Shown: positions 1 through 10,350 of the stretch, in pieces
Numbering within the stretch: the first letter of the stretch is position 1
How the letters are laid out: every line of letters begins with the position of its first letter
From: Cephalotus follicularis
Lineage: Eukaryota > Streptophyta > Magnoliopsida > Oxalidales > Cephalotaceae
NCBI GenBank assembly: GCA_001972305.1
Contig: BDDD01002870.1
Location: 62,001 to 126,000 of the forward strand
Direction: 5' to 3'
Length of the DNA stretch: 64,000 nucleotides
Position numbers and translations under genes: made by a program
Notes under the pieces: generated by a model
The model's input: only the letters and a program-made list of their open reading frames with translations
What the model was told of the DNA's origin: nothing
The model's database searches: none

Positions 1-1420
1 ATGATCTTTGACTAGCTAGCATCTCCTCTAATTTCTTGCTACCTAATGTGAATTTACAAAATGATTTTTCTAAATTCACATTCTTTTCTTTTAGTGATTC
101 TACTTCCTTTTCTAAAGCAATGTCATTAGATGGAGTAGGTTTAGCTATGTCATTTTTTAAAAGACTAAGTTCACTTTTTAGTTTCTCATTTTCAAAAACT
201 AACAAGTCCTTCTCATTTTCAATGCTAACCATATTTTTCTTAAGTGAAGAACATTGTGAGCATTTCTTTTTAAACTCTACTAGTAATTCATCAAAAGCAA
301 ATTGTAATTCACCAAAAGTATAAGAATCGTCTACCTCATTGTCGCTATCCTCGGTGTCAGTCAATGCCATGAAGCAAAGGTTGGCCACTTGTTTGGTGAC
401 TTCATCATCGGAAGAGTCATCATCACTTAAGTGCCAAGCTTTGAGGGCTTTCTTCTTGAATAGTTTCTTCTTCTTCAATTGAGGGCAATCCACTTTGATA
501 TGTCCTAGTTTGTTGCATTCAAAGCATGTAGGAGGATCCATTTTGCTTCCCTCTCCTTTGTTGAAATTCTTCTTTTGGAACCTTCTCGCTTTATTCATCT
601 TTGCGAATTTGGTGAATCGTTTCACAAAGAGAACGTAGTCCTCTTCTTCTACCTCCTCATCACTCGATACTTCTTCCTTGTGAGTGCTCTTGAGGACTAT
701 GTCCTTCCTTCTTTCCTCTTGCGGCTTTGTCTCCACAAGGTTGGCAGATTTCTTGTTCAATTTCACCTCATGAGTCATGAGGGAGCCAAGTAGTTCTTCA
801 ATCTCCATGGTCTTTAGATCCTTTGATTCTTAAATTGCCGTGACCTTGGGTTCCCACTCATCATTGAGACACCCTAGCAATTTCCTCACAAGTTCATCCT
901 TTTCAAAAACCTTTCCAAGACCAAGTAAACCATTAGTAATATCAAGCAACTGGTTATATAAATTCTTGATGGATTCATTCGGTTGCATTTTAAACAATTC
1001 ATAATCTCTATTTAACAAAGCAAGTTTAGCATTCTTAACTTGCTCGGTACCCTCATCGGTAAGGATGAGAAATTTCCACACTTCATGTGCGGAAGTACAT
1101 CTCCTAACGAGATTGTATTCGGTCTTGTCTAGAGACACTAGCAATATATTAAGGGCCTTATTGTCTATAGTCAATTTCCTAAAATCATCCTCATCCCATT
1201 CGTCTTCCGATTCGGAAACGAGTTCATTTTTATCATTTAATTTCGTAGGGATGTGAGGGCCATTTTTCACACTAAGCCAATTTCTAAAGTCCCAAGACTT
1301 AAGGTATATTTCCATACAATTTTTCCAATATGGAAAATCGTCACCACTAAAGAATGGTACCTTAAATTCGGAGACATCGTCATGGTTTCTAGTTTGGTTG
1401 TTCATGCTAGTTGAGGCCAC
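1..1420 (-). pseudogene. gag: Sirevirus-type Ty1/copia gag, stop-interrupted, runs off the window
   Basis: Reads leftward from an ATG at 1420. The first 196 codons form the copia gag core (UBN2/DUF4219-like): an N-terminal FFSGDDFPYWKNCMEIYLKS segment, then the NESIKNLYNQLLDI and LGKVFEKDELVRKLLGCL blocks typical of Sirevirus gag. A TAA at 830-832 interrupts it where relatives have a Gln (CAA to TAA). The same frame then continues through an acidic, lysine-rich linker, a CCHC zinc knuckle (CX2CX4HX4C, 485-536) and a Lys/Glu-rich coiled-coil tail to the window edge. Gag would form the capsid and package element RNA. The 5' LTR lies immediately to the right, so protease, integrase and RT should lie left of base 1. 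Family call is firm; the stop makes it non-functional as read. Confidence 0.88.
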
Positions 1421-1608
1421 GATCTTTAACTCAAGATGTTAATCTTAAAAGAGACAACCTCTCTTGTTTATGTGTGAAATAAAGTGTTTAAAGATTTTAC
1501 AAATTCTCAACGAATTTGTTTACAATTGCGCTCAATTCTCACAAAGCTCTTTGTGTATAGAAAGTGTAAATTACGAAGGCTTTGTAATGTGAGGGATAGC
1601 TTTGATAT

Positions 1609-1620
1609 GATCTCTTTTGA
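1609..1620 (-). other. Sirevirus primer-binding site (degenerate)
   Basis: On the minus strand the sequence next to the LTR end reads TCATATCAAAGC, a decayed match to the usual plant PBS TGGTATCAGAGC (initiator Met tRNA). The leader between here and the gag ATG (1421-1608) shows nothing else recognisable. Confidence 0.55.
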
Positions 1621-1711
1621 TGTTTTGAATGCTTGGAATTGTGCTTGAGTTGACTAGAATGAATGTTCACTTTGATTGCAAGAGATTACCCCAAGAATGC
1701 CCCACTTTGGC

Positions 1712-1718
1712 ATTTATA
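1712..1718 (-). promoter_or_regulatory. Sirevirus LTR TATA box
   Basis: TATAAAT on the minus strand, directly downstream of the palindrome array and about 90 bp from the inner LTR end. Position and sequence fit a core promoter; transcription is inferred. Confidence 0.5.
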
Positions 1719-1760
1719 CTTGTGCTCCAACGGATCTATTTTTGAAGTTCAGTTACAATC

Positions 1761-2145
1761 CAGTCGGCTGGATTTCTTGGACAGTCAGCTGGATTTGATG
1801 GCGCGTATTTCAAATATAGTCGTTGCATGGAGGCAGTCAGCTGCTTCCTCTGGGCAGTCGGCTGGTGGAGCTGGCAGTTGGCTGGTGCTCTATTCCAGTC
1901 AACTGTTGGAGCTAAAAATGAAGTTACAGAAGTTTCTGCCTGAATTTGCACAAATGTGGACAGTCAGCTGGATTCCCTGGCAGTCGACTGGTTTGGCCTG
2001 GTAGTCGACTCCTCCCCTGTGGCAGTCGGCTGGATCATGTGTTCCTGCAGTTTCTGGAGTTGTTTGAAGAACCAGGTGGCTACTCAACCCATGACAGTCG
2101 ACTACTCATCCTTGGCAGTCGGCTGGATTGCTTGGCAGTCGGCTG
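1761..2145. repeat. Phased palindrome array, CAGTCGACTG class (Sirevirus LTR)
   Basis: Fourteen copies of CAGTCGACTG or close variants (CAGTCGGCTG, CAGTCAGCTG, CAGTCAACTG) begin at 1761, 1782, 1834, 1855, 1875, 1896, 1961, 1981, 2002, 2023, 2095, 2116 and 2136, with one decayed copy in between. Neighbours are 20-21 bp apart or a rough multiple of that. The intervening 10-11 bp are unrelated in sequence. The array ends just upstream of the TATA box, so an upstream regulatory role is plausible. Confidence 0.85.
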
Positions 2146-2309
2146 GATTGCCCTGTACCTGCAGAAATGACCTCGGCACAACTTTGGACACAAAATCAAG
2201 TGAGTATATGAAGTTGTAACTCAGAGAATTATGCATACAAGTGTTATATGTTTGTTAATCATCAAAATAACATATGTTAATACAATTAACGGGGTGGCAA
2301 AGGCCAACA

Positions 2310-3284
2310 TATGTGAAACTATATCGTTTGAGTACGATTTATGGTAATGGTTTGGGAAACGTTTTTATTTTAAAATGATTTGATGAAATCATATTTTTGG
2401 AAATGGTGAAATACCGAGCTTTTATAACCACCTATGGGGGTACCATAGGCATGCTGTGAGGCTGGCACGGGGGCATGACACTTTCCGTAACGGTGTGATT
2501 CATTTACGGCGTCTCTCAGGGATATCCTTAGATAGGATTTGGGATAGAGGCGTATGGATCGATCCTAGTTATATGTTATTGGGATATGTTTTGGGATATG
2601 AGAATTGTATGTGTAGTGCCATATACCGCAATTCTTTTGGCAATGTGGGAGTCGCGAACCCCTTGCTACTATGTGATTCTGATATGTTATGGGTTTTGGG
2701 TGCTCAGTTATGGAACCTAAGTTTTGGGAAAGATATGCTTTATGTTTTGAAAGTTATGGATCCTATGTTTTGGAAAGGTACACTTTATGGTTTCAAGTTA
2801 TGAACTTGGTTTATATGTTTTGCCGTGGGCATTTATAAAACATGTTTGAACTATTTTATTGTTTAAGATTTCAATTTTATTATACTTTTTGGTAATCTTC
2901 TGCTTTAAAATACCATTTACTGTTTTATATTCTATATCTGTACTGAGGTTTGCTCAGCCGCGTTTTTGTTTCCATGCGGCAGGTTATCAGGAGCAAAGGG
3001 GCAATGTGTGATGAGAGTGACTCCCATATGACTGAGGATCGTTTAGTAGCTGATCCCTGTTATGTTATGTGGTCATAGTGGAACCATTTATTAAACAATG
3101 TGTTATTTCAGTTTATGACTTTTGGGATTTTGAATAAGTTTCTGTTTATGATCAGTTTTGATATGTTATTGGTTATGCTTTAAACCATCACGTTTTTAAT
3201 AAAATGAACGTTTTAATATGACATGTTATGTTTAGTTTCCGTTTTATGCACCTGTGGCGAGTCCCACAGATCGGGGGTGTTACA
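2310..3284 (+). mobile_element. Family-A gypsy LTR, 3' part (A0), cut by the Sirevirus
   Basis: Matches the 3' third of the complete solo LTR A2 (40287-43068). Shared landmarks, in order: the CCTATGGGGGTACCATAGG inverted repeat near 2430, the GGCACGGGGGCATGACACTT block, ACTGAGGTTTGCTCAGCCGC near 2943, and the terminal GGGGGTGTTACA ending at 3284. The 5' part is missing because the Sirevirus sits at 2309. An open frame at 2456-2803 is an accident of this LTR. Confidence 0.75.
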
Positions 3285-4023
3285 TGTCCGCTGCTACCTG
3301 CTGCCCTACCTATGCCGTACACAAAATGTACAACACAGCCCCACCCCGAAGGACGGAGTTAGCCACATTGGCTAAGCAAAAACCTCATGCAGCATGTATG
3401 CATGTACAATGTGCAATATCGGTGACAATCTATGCAATATCAATGTGCGGTGTACAATATCAATGCATGACATGGTAAATGCATATGTACAGTTGGTGAT
3501 CGGACTATCCGTATTACACTGCCCATAACAGAGCATATGGATAGGATCTATCACAATCAGTCCATGGTAGACACTCAATGGTGGTGTATCAAACACCCAA
3601 TCAAGCAATCATATCCTATAGAGCATGCGACCTCGGGTCACTACAATGTCAATCAATAACAATGATCAATCACACGGAAGGTAGTCCTTCGATAAAGGTG
3701 GGAGATCTATCTACTGTTGTCAGACTGATCAAGTCTGGAACTCGTAGATCTTCCAGCCTATGGATGGATCAATACAATATCGATGCACTACAACCATGGG
3801 GGAGCTACTATACCATTAGGGAGCTATGACCCTCCAGGAGCATCAATCGTCAATCAATCGGTACCGCTCATCAGCGGGTCAATACATTGCGGTAAAGGAA
3901 ACGATCGACGAAATAGGTGGACAGAGTTAACAACCCAACATGCTGACACGAATCATAAGGTCACTCAATAGGATCCATATAATACAATCAATCATGTCAG
4001 TACAATATCATTTCAATGTTAAT

Positions 4024-4232
4024 AAGCAAAGTCAATAAGTGGTGGTGTCTAATGGAGAAATGGGAATGTGCGTCCATTTTACCGACTTAGACTCGCAGCA
4101 ACACTTATGACTCAAGCAATCGATCACTTTATCAATACAACGTCGAAGCAAAGCCAATAAGTGGTGGTGTCTAATGGAGAAATTGGAAAGTGCATCCATA
4201 ATACCGACTTAGACTCACAACAACACTTATGA
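4024..4232. repeat. 122-bp tandem duplication in LTR K
   Basis: The AAGCAAAG(T/C)CAATAAGTGG segment starts at 4024 and again at 4146. Both copies continue with similar sequence through CGACTTAGACTC, with scattered mismatches, so the duplication is not recent. Confidence 0.75.
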
Positions 4233-4502
4233 TGTAACAATCAATAATCAATCAGTAACCACTAGGCGGTGACAATCGAATCGACAAAATAGGAATGAAC
4301 ATCTATTTGGTCAATGAAAGTCACTGGGTCGCCACCTATGGCTGAAGATATCACTCTATCAATTTATCAATTTGATCTTTGAAACCATTGAAAACTGTGT
4401 TTTAAACGCTTGAATACCTCAAGCGAGGCTCCGGTCAAGCGGCAATGAGAAAAGGGTTAAAAATCCAGCTTTAACAGTTTAAAAACTCCACTCAGCCCGA
4501 AA

Positions 4503-4810
4503 GGCGTAGATGTCCTTGGCCAAAGACATCGATGCGTATCAGGGAATGCCTTTAAAAACGGTAGAGGGGCTTCGATGTTTTTGAAAGACATCGATGTCCT
4601 TCCCAATTTGGCAAAAGACGTTGACGCATTTCAATAAAAATGGCCTAGGAATACGCATCGATGTCTCACGTCGATGCCTTCTCTGGGGAAAGGCATCTCA
4701 AGAAAAAGATATCGATGTCTTTGAAAGACATTGTTGTCTTTGCTGCAATTCAAGGAGGCTGCATCCCAAAGCGAAAGACATCGATGTCCATGGGCAAGGG
4801 GATCGATGTC
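4503..4810. repeat. Phased palindrome array, GACATCGATGTC class (LTR K)
   Basis: Twelve or so copies of GACATCGATGTC and variants. Starts include 4503, 4525, 4567, 4587, 4654, 4708, 4728, 4777 and 4799, mostly 20-22 bp apart. Perfect 12-bp palindromes occur at 4587 and 4777. The array lies roughly 550-850 bp downstream of the K TATA box, so it would be transcribed. Confidence 0.8.
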
Positions 4811-5347
4811 TTTGCTGGGAATGGCCGATTTTTCTGCAGAAAACCAGCAATTTTCAAGCCAAAATTCAATCAAAACCCATTCTTTAAGAAATCAAGGATT
4901 AAAATCAATCTTTAAGGCTAGTAAAACTAATTACAACCGTCAATTTAACATTTCAATCTTTCTATTAACAATTAGTTCAAGGATTTGCTAAAAACCCTAA
5001 AAACCCCAATTCATTCAATACACTCAATTCAATCATTCAATACAATCAATTAAATTCAATTCAATCACTCAATACAAGCAGTAAACAATTCGGTAAGAAG
5101 TCCTACCTATCACTGGAGCTTCAAAAGTCGAGCTTCCAATCAATCGATCGGCAGAAATCGCCCAATAACCCACTACTTTCTTGTTCAATCGGCAACCCAC
5201 AACTTGCAATCGGTATCCTTTTTGAAGGAGATGCAAATTCGGCTGCTAGGGAGTTGGAGGGAGGCTGCCAGCGAGAGAGAGAGAGGGGGAGGGAGATAGA
5301 GAGAGGTAGAAGAATGAAAGAATGAGAGGATGAGAGTGAGAAATTGA

Positions 5348-5356
5348 CTTATATAG
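5348..5356 (-). promoter_or_regulatory. LTR K TATA box
   Basis: CTATATAAG on the minus strand, followed 15-80 bp downstream by the CT-rich tract usual at plant LTR transcription starts. Confidence 0.55.
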
Positions 5357-6858
5357 TTAATTCGACCAACTCTCCGAAACTCAGCCCAGAATCCCGACTA
5401 TACATGCATATAACCAATACAATATCGATAGGTATAGGAATACCACACTTCAATATAATACAATACGGTTATATACAGTACAATATGGTACAATGTATGC
5501 ATGAACAGTACCAAAGGGATTTTGGGTCGTCACAAAAACATAGAAAATACCTGAACCTTTAAATATCATATATCTCAAGTATGAAACAATTTAACTTTAG
5601 TTCAGAAAAACAAAGGGAAGTAGTCATATAAACAATTCTATCAATTCAAAGCCAATTTCCAAATTTCAAAACATTGACAAATTTTCAAATCGATATCTAA
5701 AGACAAAATCTGATTTTCAAAGCATAATCCAAGTTTCAATGCCAATTGATATTTCCAAAACAGTATCCAAAACAATATTCAAAATTTCTTTAACATTATC
5801 CGAGTTAAAGATTCCAAAACATAAACAAAGTTCATATACAATCAAGGGGTTTGCAAGGGGTTTGCAAGGCCCACGTGCTCCGACGGAAAGACGTGTACGG
5901 CACTACACAATCAATCCCCAATATCTGAATCCTTAACATATCCTAGTATCGATCCATACGCCTCTATCATACATAACGGATCCATAAATCCATCTCATGG
6001 GATTTATTCATAGCATAGAGAGATGCCATAGTCTAACCACACCGCTACGGAAGTGTCATGTCCCCGTGCCAGGCCTACGACATGCCTATGGTACCTCCAT
6101 AGATAGGAAATATCTCTGTATATCCTCATTCCAAAATATTGTTTATTCCAAAATAATTTAAAAACATATTTTCTAAACATTTACTGAACATATCATAATC
6201 ATTAACATACTTCCTAATGTGAAAGTCATGTTCGTTTTACATACTTCGATAGTGGAAGTCATGTTCATTATAAAAAATCGAAATACTTTCATAAGTGAGT
6301 GTCCTACTCGTTTATAAAATCGGTAATATTAAACTTCAGTAATAAAACAGATTTTATAAAAATCGAAATATCTGATAACAAAATCCGTACATATTCATAA
6401 ATCGAAAGAGCAATGTCAATTACAAAAATCCATAACAAAACGATAATAATCCATTTCAAATAACATCGAAGGGAGTATCCAAGAATGAAAGTATCCATAC
6501 ATATTCATTTTGTAAAACTAACTGTTTACTCATAAAAAAACAATTGGAGGGTATCAAGGAAGGAAACATCCGTACAAAAAACATTTTTGAATTCGTTTCA
6601 GTAAAACCGAAGGAATAAGCCAAGAACGAAGAATTCGTACCTTCAGCGATCACAGAAATGACTTACGAATTGATCAACAAATTTCTAATTGTCGCTCGTA
6701 GCACAAAAATCTAAAAGATACAATATCATACACATAAGGATTCAAAAACTACTTCCGAATATCAAAACAGAAGTTAAACAGTGTTTAAAACAGGTTCTGA
6801 TTCTTTAGAAGAACAAACAAATAACAAAACTTGAAACCACAATTTTACTGGACAAAAC

Positions 6859-7044
6859 CAGTCGACTGTTACTAAATCCAGTCGACTGTTTGGGGTATGG
6901 CAGTTGACTGTATCACATGGCCAGCCAGCTACACAAGTAGAGCTGCAGCCAGTCTACTTGTGCAGGGGTCTAGTCAACTGTGCAAGGGATAGCAGTCAGC
7001 TGATTGAAGAGGCAGTCGACTACTTAAAGCGCAACAGCCAACTG
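6859..7044. repeat. Phased palindrome array, CAGTCGACTG class (LTR A1)
   Basis: Copies begin at 6859, 6879, 6901, 6950, 6971, 6993, 7013 and 7035. The first two are perfect; others carry changes in the central CG (CAGTTGACTG, TAGTCAACTG). Spacing is 20-22 bp apart from one gap. It lies downstream of the CT-rich presumed start of transcription. Confidence 0.8.
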
Positions 7045-8174
7045 TTCATGGAAATAGGCGACTGTATTGGGCGACAGAAAAACAAAATATAACAGTTCCA
7101 TGCAATTTTGCTGTCAAAATTCGAATATCACATTACCAGATGATCATAAACACTTATATAGAACTTATGTGATACAACAGATGCACATGAACATTAAGAA
7201 ACAAGAAATTCATGGAATTGGTGATCATGCTTTATAGAGAGGCAAATTCCAATTCATTGCATACATAACCATATGATCAATTTTTTGTCAATTGTCATTA
7301 CCCTTTATCAAAACCAGTATTTAGCCCCTACCTAATGCATGTTGACAGGTTCAGAAGCCATGACAACACTTAGAGTTGTAGAAAAACCAAAAACACTCTA
7401 GCAGCATATATACAATATGATCGGATGACATTACAACCAAAACTCAATGCTAAACCATATCAATAGAGAAAAACAAACCTGTTTGGAATGACAAGGCTGC
7501 AAGAATAACACCAGAATTCCCTAAGCTTGTAATTTCGTGTGTCAGAGGCGAGAGAAACAATGGTGTCATATAACAATGGCAATTGGGATACATAACAGAA
7601 AAATAAGAGACAAAATCGGCTTGGATAAGGAAAGAAGAATCCCAAATCTGATAGGATAGGAAAAAGGCAGAAAATTCGGTAGAAATAGGGAGAAAGAGAG
7701 GAAAAGAATCAATTTGGGAAGAAAGCAGAAGAAACGTACACAAGAGGGAGAGGGAAATAAGGGAAAACAAATAATTTTTTTTTTGCTAAAATACATTCTT
7801 TGTTTCCTAATAAAACACTTCTACCATATTTTACATTAAAACTGATTTAAAATTAATACAAAATATAATTCCATTAATTTTACTTAACCATGTACTTATT
7901 CTAACCAATATCCAAAGGCCCAAAGATGATATCATTTAGCACAAAACAAAAAAAAAAGCCCAAAAATTAAAAGTAGACCAACAAAATAACAAAACAAATT
8001 AAAAACCCGAAAATATGCACATGAATATGTAATGACCCAAATTTCCATGTAAGATATTAATTATGAAAAATGGTTGCTATAGTGTAAATTGGCAAATAGT
8101 TCAAGGGACTCGTAGTATGACCCTACGCTAGGGGGGTTCGGGGGTTTCGCTCCCCGGTAAGCGGACGGGGGGAC

Positions 8175-8214
8175 CCCGGTAAGCGGACGGGGGACCCCCG
8201 GTCCGCTCACCGGG
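8175..8214. repeat. GC-rich foldback in LTR B1
   Basis: Arms at 8175-8193 and 8195-8214 pair almost perfectly (CCCGGTRAGCGGAC on one side), separated by about one base. The left arm is also tandemly repeated just upstream (8152-8174). GC content is far above the surrounding AT-rich LTR. Related GC blocks sit at the same place in B2 (about 49940-49995) and in the right piece of LTR E (33140-33165). Confidence 0.8.
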
Positions 8215-8329
8215 AAGGGGCTCAGGGGCAGCGCCCTCAAAAGAAAATTGAAACTGGATATTTGTTTTGGATGAACGTCATGTTGAAAGCATCAATCTAA
8301 AAGGTTAAGAGTTGACAAAGATGTCTAAA

Positions 8330-8546
8330 GCGCTGACGGTTTTATTGAAAGAGTCGACGCTTTGGGCAACGGACAAAGCACTAATTGTAAACGTCGACGC
8401 GTTGAAGTCAAGTGTGTCAGTTGACCTGGATGAAGACTTAAAGCGGCGACGCTTTGTAAGAAAGCGTCAGCGCTTTAGTTGGGATAGAAGTGGAGAACTC
8501 AGGTCAAGCCCGTGACCGACAACGCTTAGAAAGAAAACGTCGACGC
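8330..8546. repeat. Phased palindrome array, GCGTCGACGC class (LTR B1)
   Basis: Core copies begin at 8330, 8351, 8391, 8414, 8443, 8464, 8516 and 8537, several exactly 21 bp apart. Most are flanked by AAA on the left and TTT on the right, extending the dyad to about 16 bp. It lies about 220 bp upstream of the TATA-like TATTAAAT. Confidence 0.8.
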
Positions 8547-9489
8547 TTTGAGCTACAGACAAAATGCAAAATCTGACTTTTTGGCATTTTGTGAGTAAAA
8601 ATCTTTAATTTTTGACACGTGGAAGGGCAGGGGAGTATGATATGAGATGTTATTAGGTGATCTAACAAGTGTCATCATTTGGATTGGTTGAATTTGATCA
8701 CATAGGCTGCCAAGAGAGAGAGTTGAGTTGTGTGAGAAGGGGAGAAGACTTGCCTCCCAAGTAACCCTTCTATTAAATGGCAAAGAGGGTTGAACTCAGT
8801 CATTTTGGCTGAGAAAGAAAGTGCTCCTGCTAAGAGTGAAGTGGAGAATTCGTGGAGAGCAAAAGAGAACGAAATTCTAAAGCAAAGTAAGGAAATTCGA
8901 TACCCATTTATGTCAAAGCTTCCCCTGTTTTGATTCAAAATTATGCAACAGATTGTTTTATTGATATCTTGCACAATTCTTGATGAATATTTGAATGGTT
9001 GAATGTTCTGGAAACGTTAGGATGTCCTCTTTAACTTTTATGCGTTGCACGTTTCAAGATTCTATCGATTTCTTGATTAAAATCCATGTTTTAAACTGCT
9101 GTTTGTGTACTATTTTATTCTTGGATTATGCAGTAACTTCTTTAAATCATATCTTGCTCATTTCTTGACAAAAAATTAAATGGTTGGATGTTTTGAAAAC
9201 CTTAAAATGTCCTATTTAACTATTATGTTTTATGTATCTCAAAATTATGTCGAATTCTTAAAGAGAATTAATGTTTCATTTTACTGCTCATGCCCTATTT
9301 TCATATGGAATCAGCCACTTTCAAAAATTCATAACAGATTCAATTCTCAACTAATTGTTATGATCTTGAGTTTTCTGAATTCATAGAGATGTCTACTTTA
9401 ATGTTTATGTTTTAAGTTTTCTCTGAAAACACATATTTCTATATGAATTATCAGTTTTCGTAAAGCTATACAAAACTTCTTTATGAACT

Positions 9490-9734
9490 CATTTGAGTCA
9501 TTTACTCAAATGAAGAGAAAGGTTTATGAATTGTGAAAGAAATGTTATGAAATGATTTTTATGGATGCTTTGAGCTGATCACTCAAAGTAAATGATGAAT
9601 GAACCTCCTTTGGATTGTGATCCAAGGGGAATGGAGCGAAATGATCAATGTTAATGGAGCGTAAAGTGCTCGCGGATATGCATGTGATGTAAGGATAGTA
9701 ATTGGGGAGTGCACAATGCTCCGGTGAAGCGGTG
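9490..9734. repeat. Conserved hairpin series in LTR B1
   Basis: Three short inverted repeats in a row: CATTTGAGT/ACTCAAATG (9490-9512), CTTTGAG/CTCAAAG (9568-9588) and TTGGAT/ATCCAA (9610-9625). They are followed by a conserved block with ATGCATGTGATGTAAGGATA and GGGGAGTGCACAATG (9672-9734). The same series, in the same order, is in B2, D1, E, G and D3. Confidence 0.7.
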
Positions 9735-10350
9735 TAAAGGGTTCATTAAGGTTTTTATGACTTTCATGTTTACGAAATGATCTAGTTATGATATTAACTA
9801 GAAAAGTGATATGTTTTATGAAATGTTTTAGTCATATATGTTGACTAGAAAAATAAAGGTTACGATGAAATGTGTTTAGAGTAAAAATACCTTACTGAGC
9901 TATTTTGAGCTCATTCCTTTCGATGTTTGTTTTCAAATAAAATGTTTTCAGGAAATAATTGAATGGAGATTACGAGCTTAGAGGGAGCTCTTAACAAGGA
10001 GTTTTTGTGAAAGAAAGGCTATGCGATGATATTTACATTAATGTTTTGATATGTAATAAGAACAAAGTTTTCCGCTGTATTATATGTTTATGTAGAAGAA
10101 TGATCCTGTGTAAATGTAGACCAACGATATTGTTATGACATCTTTATATAAGATGATTATGTGTAAAGTTTGAATTTAAGATTATGTATGATGTTGCAAG
10201 ACATGAGTTTATGATGTTATGTACTTTTAGAGAAGAGTACCAAAGGATGTAACGTTTCACACCCAACGTAACGCAACCGATCCTCAGAGTTCGCTTTGAG
10301 ATATTAGCAAGCTCGGGTCGAGGTCGTTACAGAATAACCGGGGTATTACA

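Larger units (their letters stand above)
1621..2309 (-). mobile_element. Sirevirus 5' LTR
   Basis: About 689 bp, with minus-strand ends TGTTGGCC... and ...AAAACA, flanked inward by the PBS and gag. The start (TGTTGGCCTTTGCCACCCCG) and the nearby TTTTGATGATTAACAAACAT segment are typical of Sirevirus LTRs. A TATA box (TATAAAT, 1712-1718 minus strand) lies downstream of a palindrome array (1761-2145), so the array sits in U3. The outer flank is TATGT (2310-2314); its duplicate would be left of the window. The element is inserted in a family-A gypsy LTR, whose remainder resumes at 2310. Confidence 0.75.
3285..5534 (-). mobile_element. LTR-like gypsy sequence K (minus strand)
   Basis: The right edge reads, on the minus strand, TGTGACGACCCAAAATCCC, a typical start for long plant gypsy LTRs. 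About 180 bp in is a TATA box (5348-5356), followed by a GA-rich tract on the plus strand (5268-5335), as expected for the start of R. A palindrome array lies at 4503-4810. The rest (3400-4300) is low-complexity CAAT/ATCA-rich DNA with a 122-bp tandem duplication. The left edge at 3285 abuts the end of A0 but has no convincing LTR end, and no target-site duplication was found. The element may be truncated. No coding region. Confidence 0.5.
8028..10331 (+). mobile_element. Solo LTR B1 with target-site duplication GAATA
   Basis: A 2304-bp LTR running TGTAATGACCC... to ...GGTCGTTACA, flanked by GAATA at 8023-8027 and 10332-10336. The perfect 5-bp duplication fixes both ends and shows insertion 19 bp inside the 5' end of LTR A1. 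There is no internal region, so it is a solo LTR left by LTR-LTR recombination. Contents in order: a GC-rich foldback (8130-8235), a palindrome array (8330-8546), a GACACGTGG G-box (about 8614), a TATTAAAT box (about 8770), the hairpin series (9490-9734) and the 3' end. B2 (47788-50098) is its full-length sister. Confidence 0.92.
5535..10350 (-). mobile_element. Family-A gypsy LTR A1, split by solo LTR B1
   Basis: Minus-strand copy of family A. Its 5' end is the minus-strand TGTAATACCCC at 10350; the next stretch is separated from it by solo LTR B1 (8028-10331). Landmarks shared with A2 are the TTTTCGGG segment near 8010, a GA-rich (plus strand) R region at 7640-7760, the palindrome array at 6859-7044, the palindromic block near 6090 and the CGGCACTACACAATC block near 5900. 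The 3' quarter (the GCTCAGCCGC block onward) is missing at 5535, where K begins. The outer flank at 10351 is GTTAC; no partner was found. Confidence 0.75.

Noticed and set aside
2456-2803. 115-codon plus-strand frame
   Set aside because: It lies in the conserved part of LTR A0; in LTR A2 the same region has stops and shifts.
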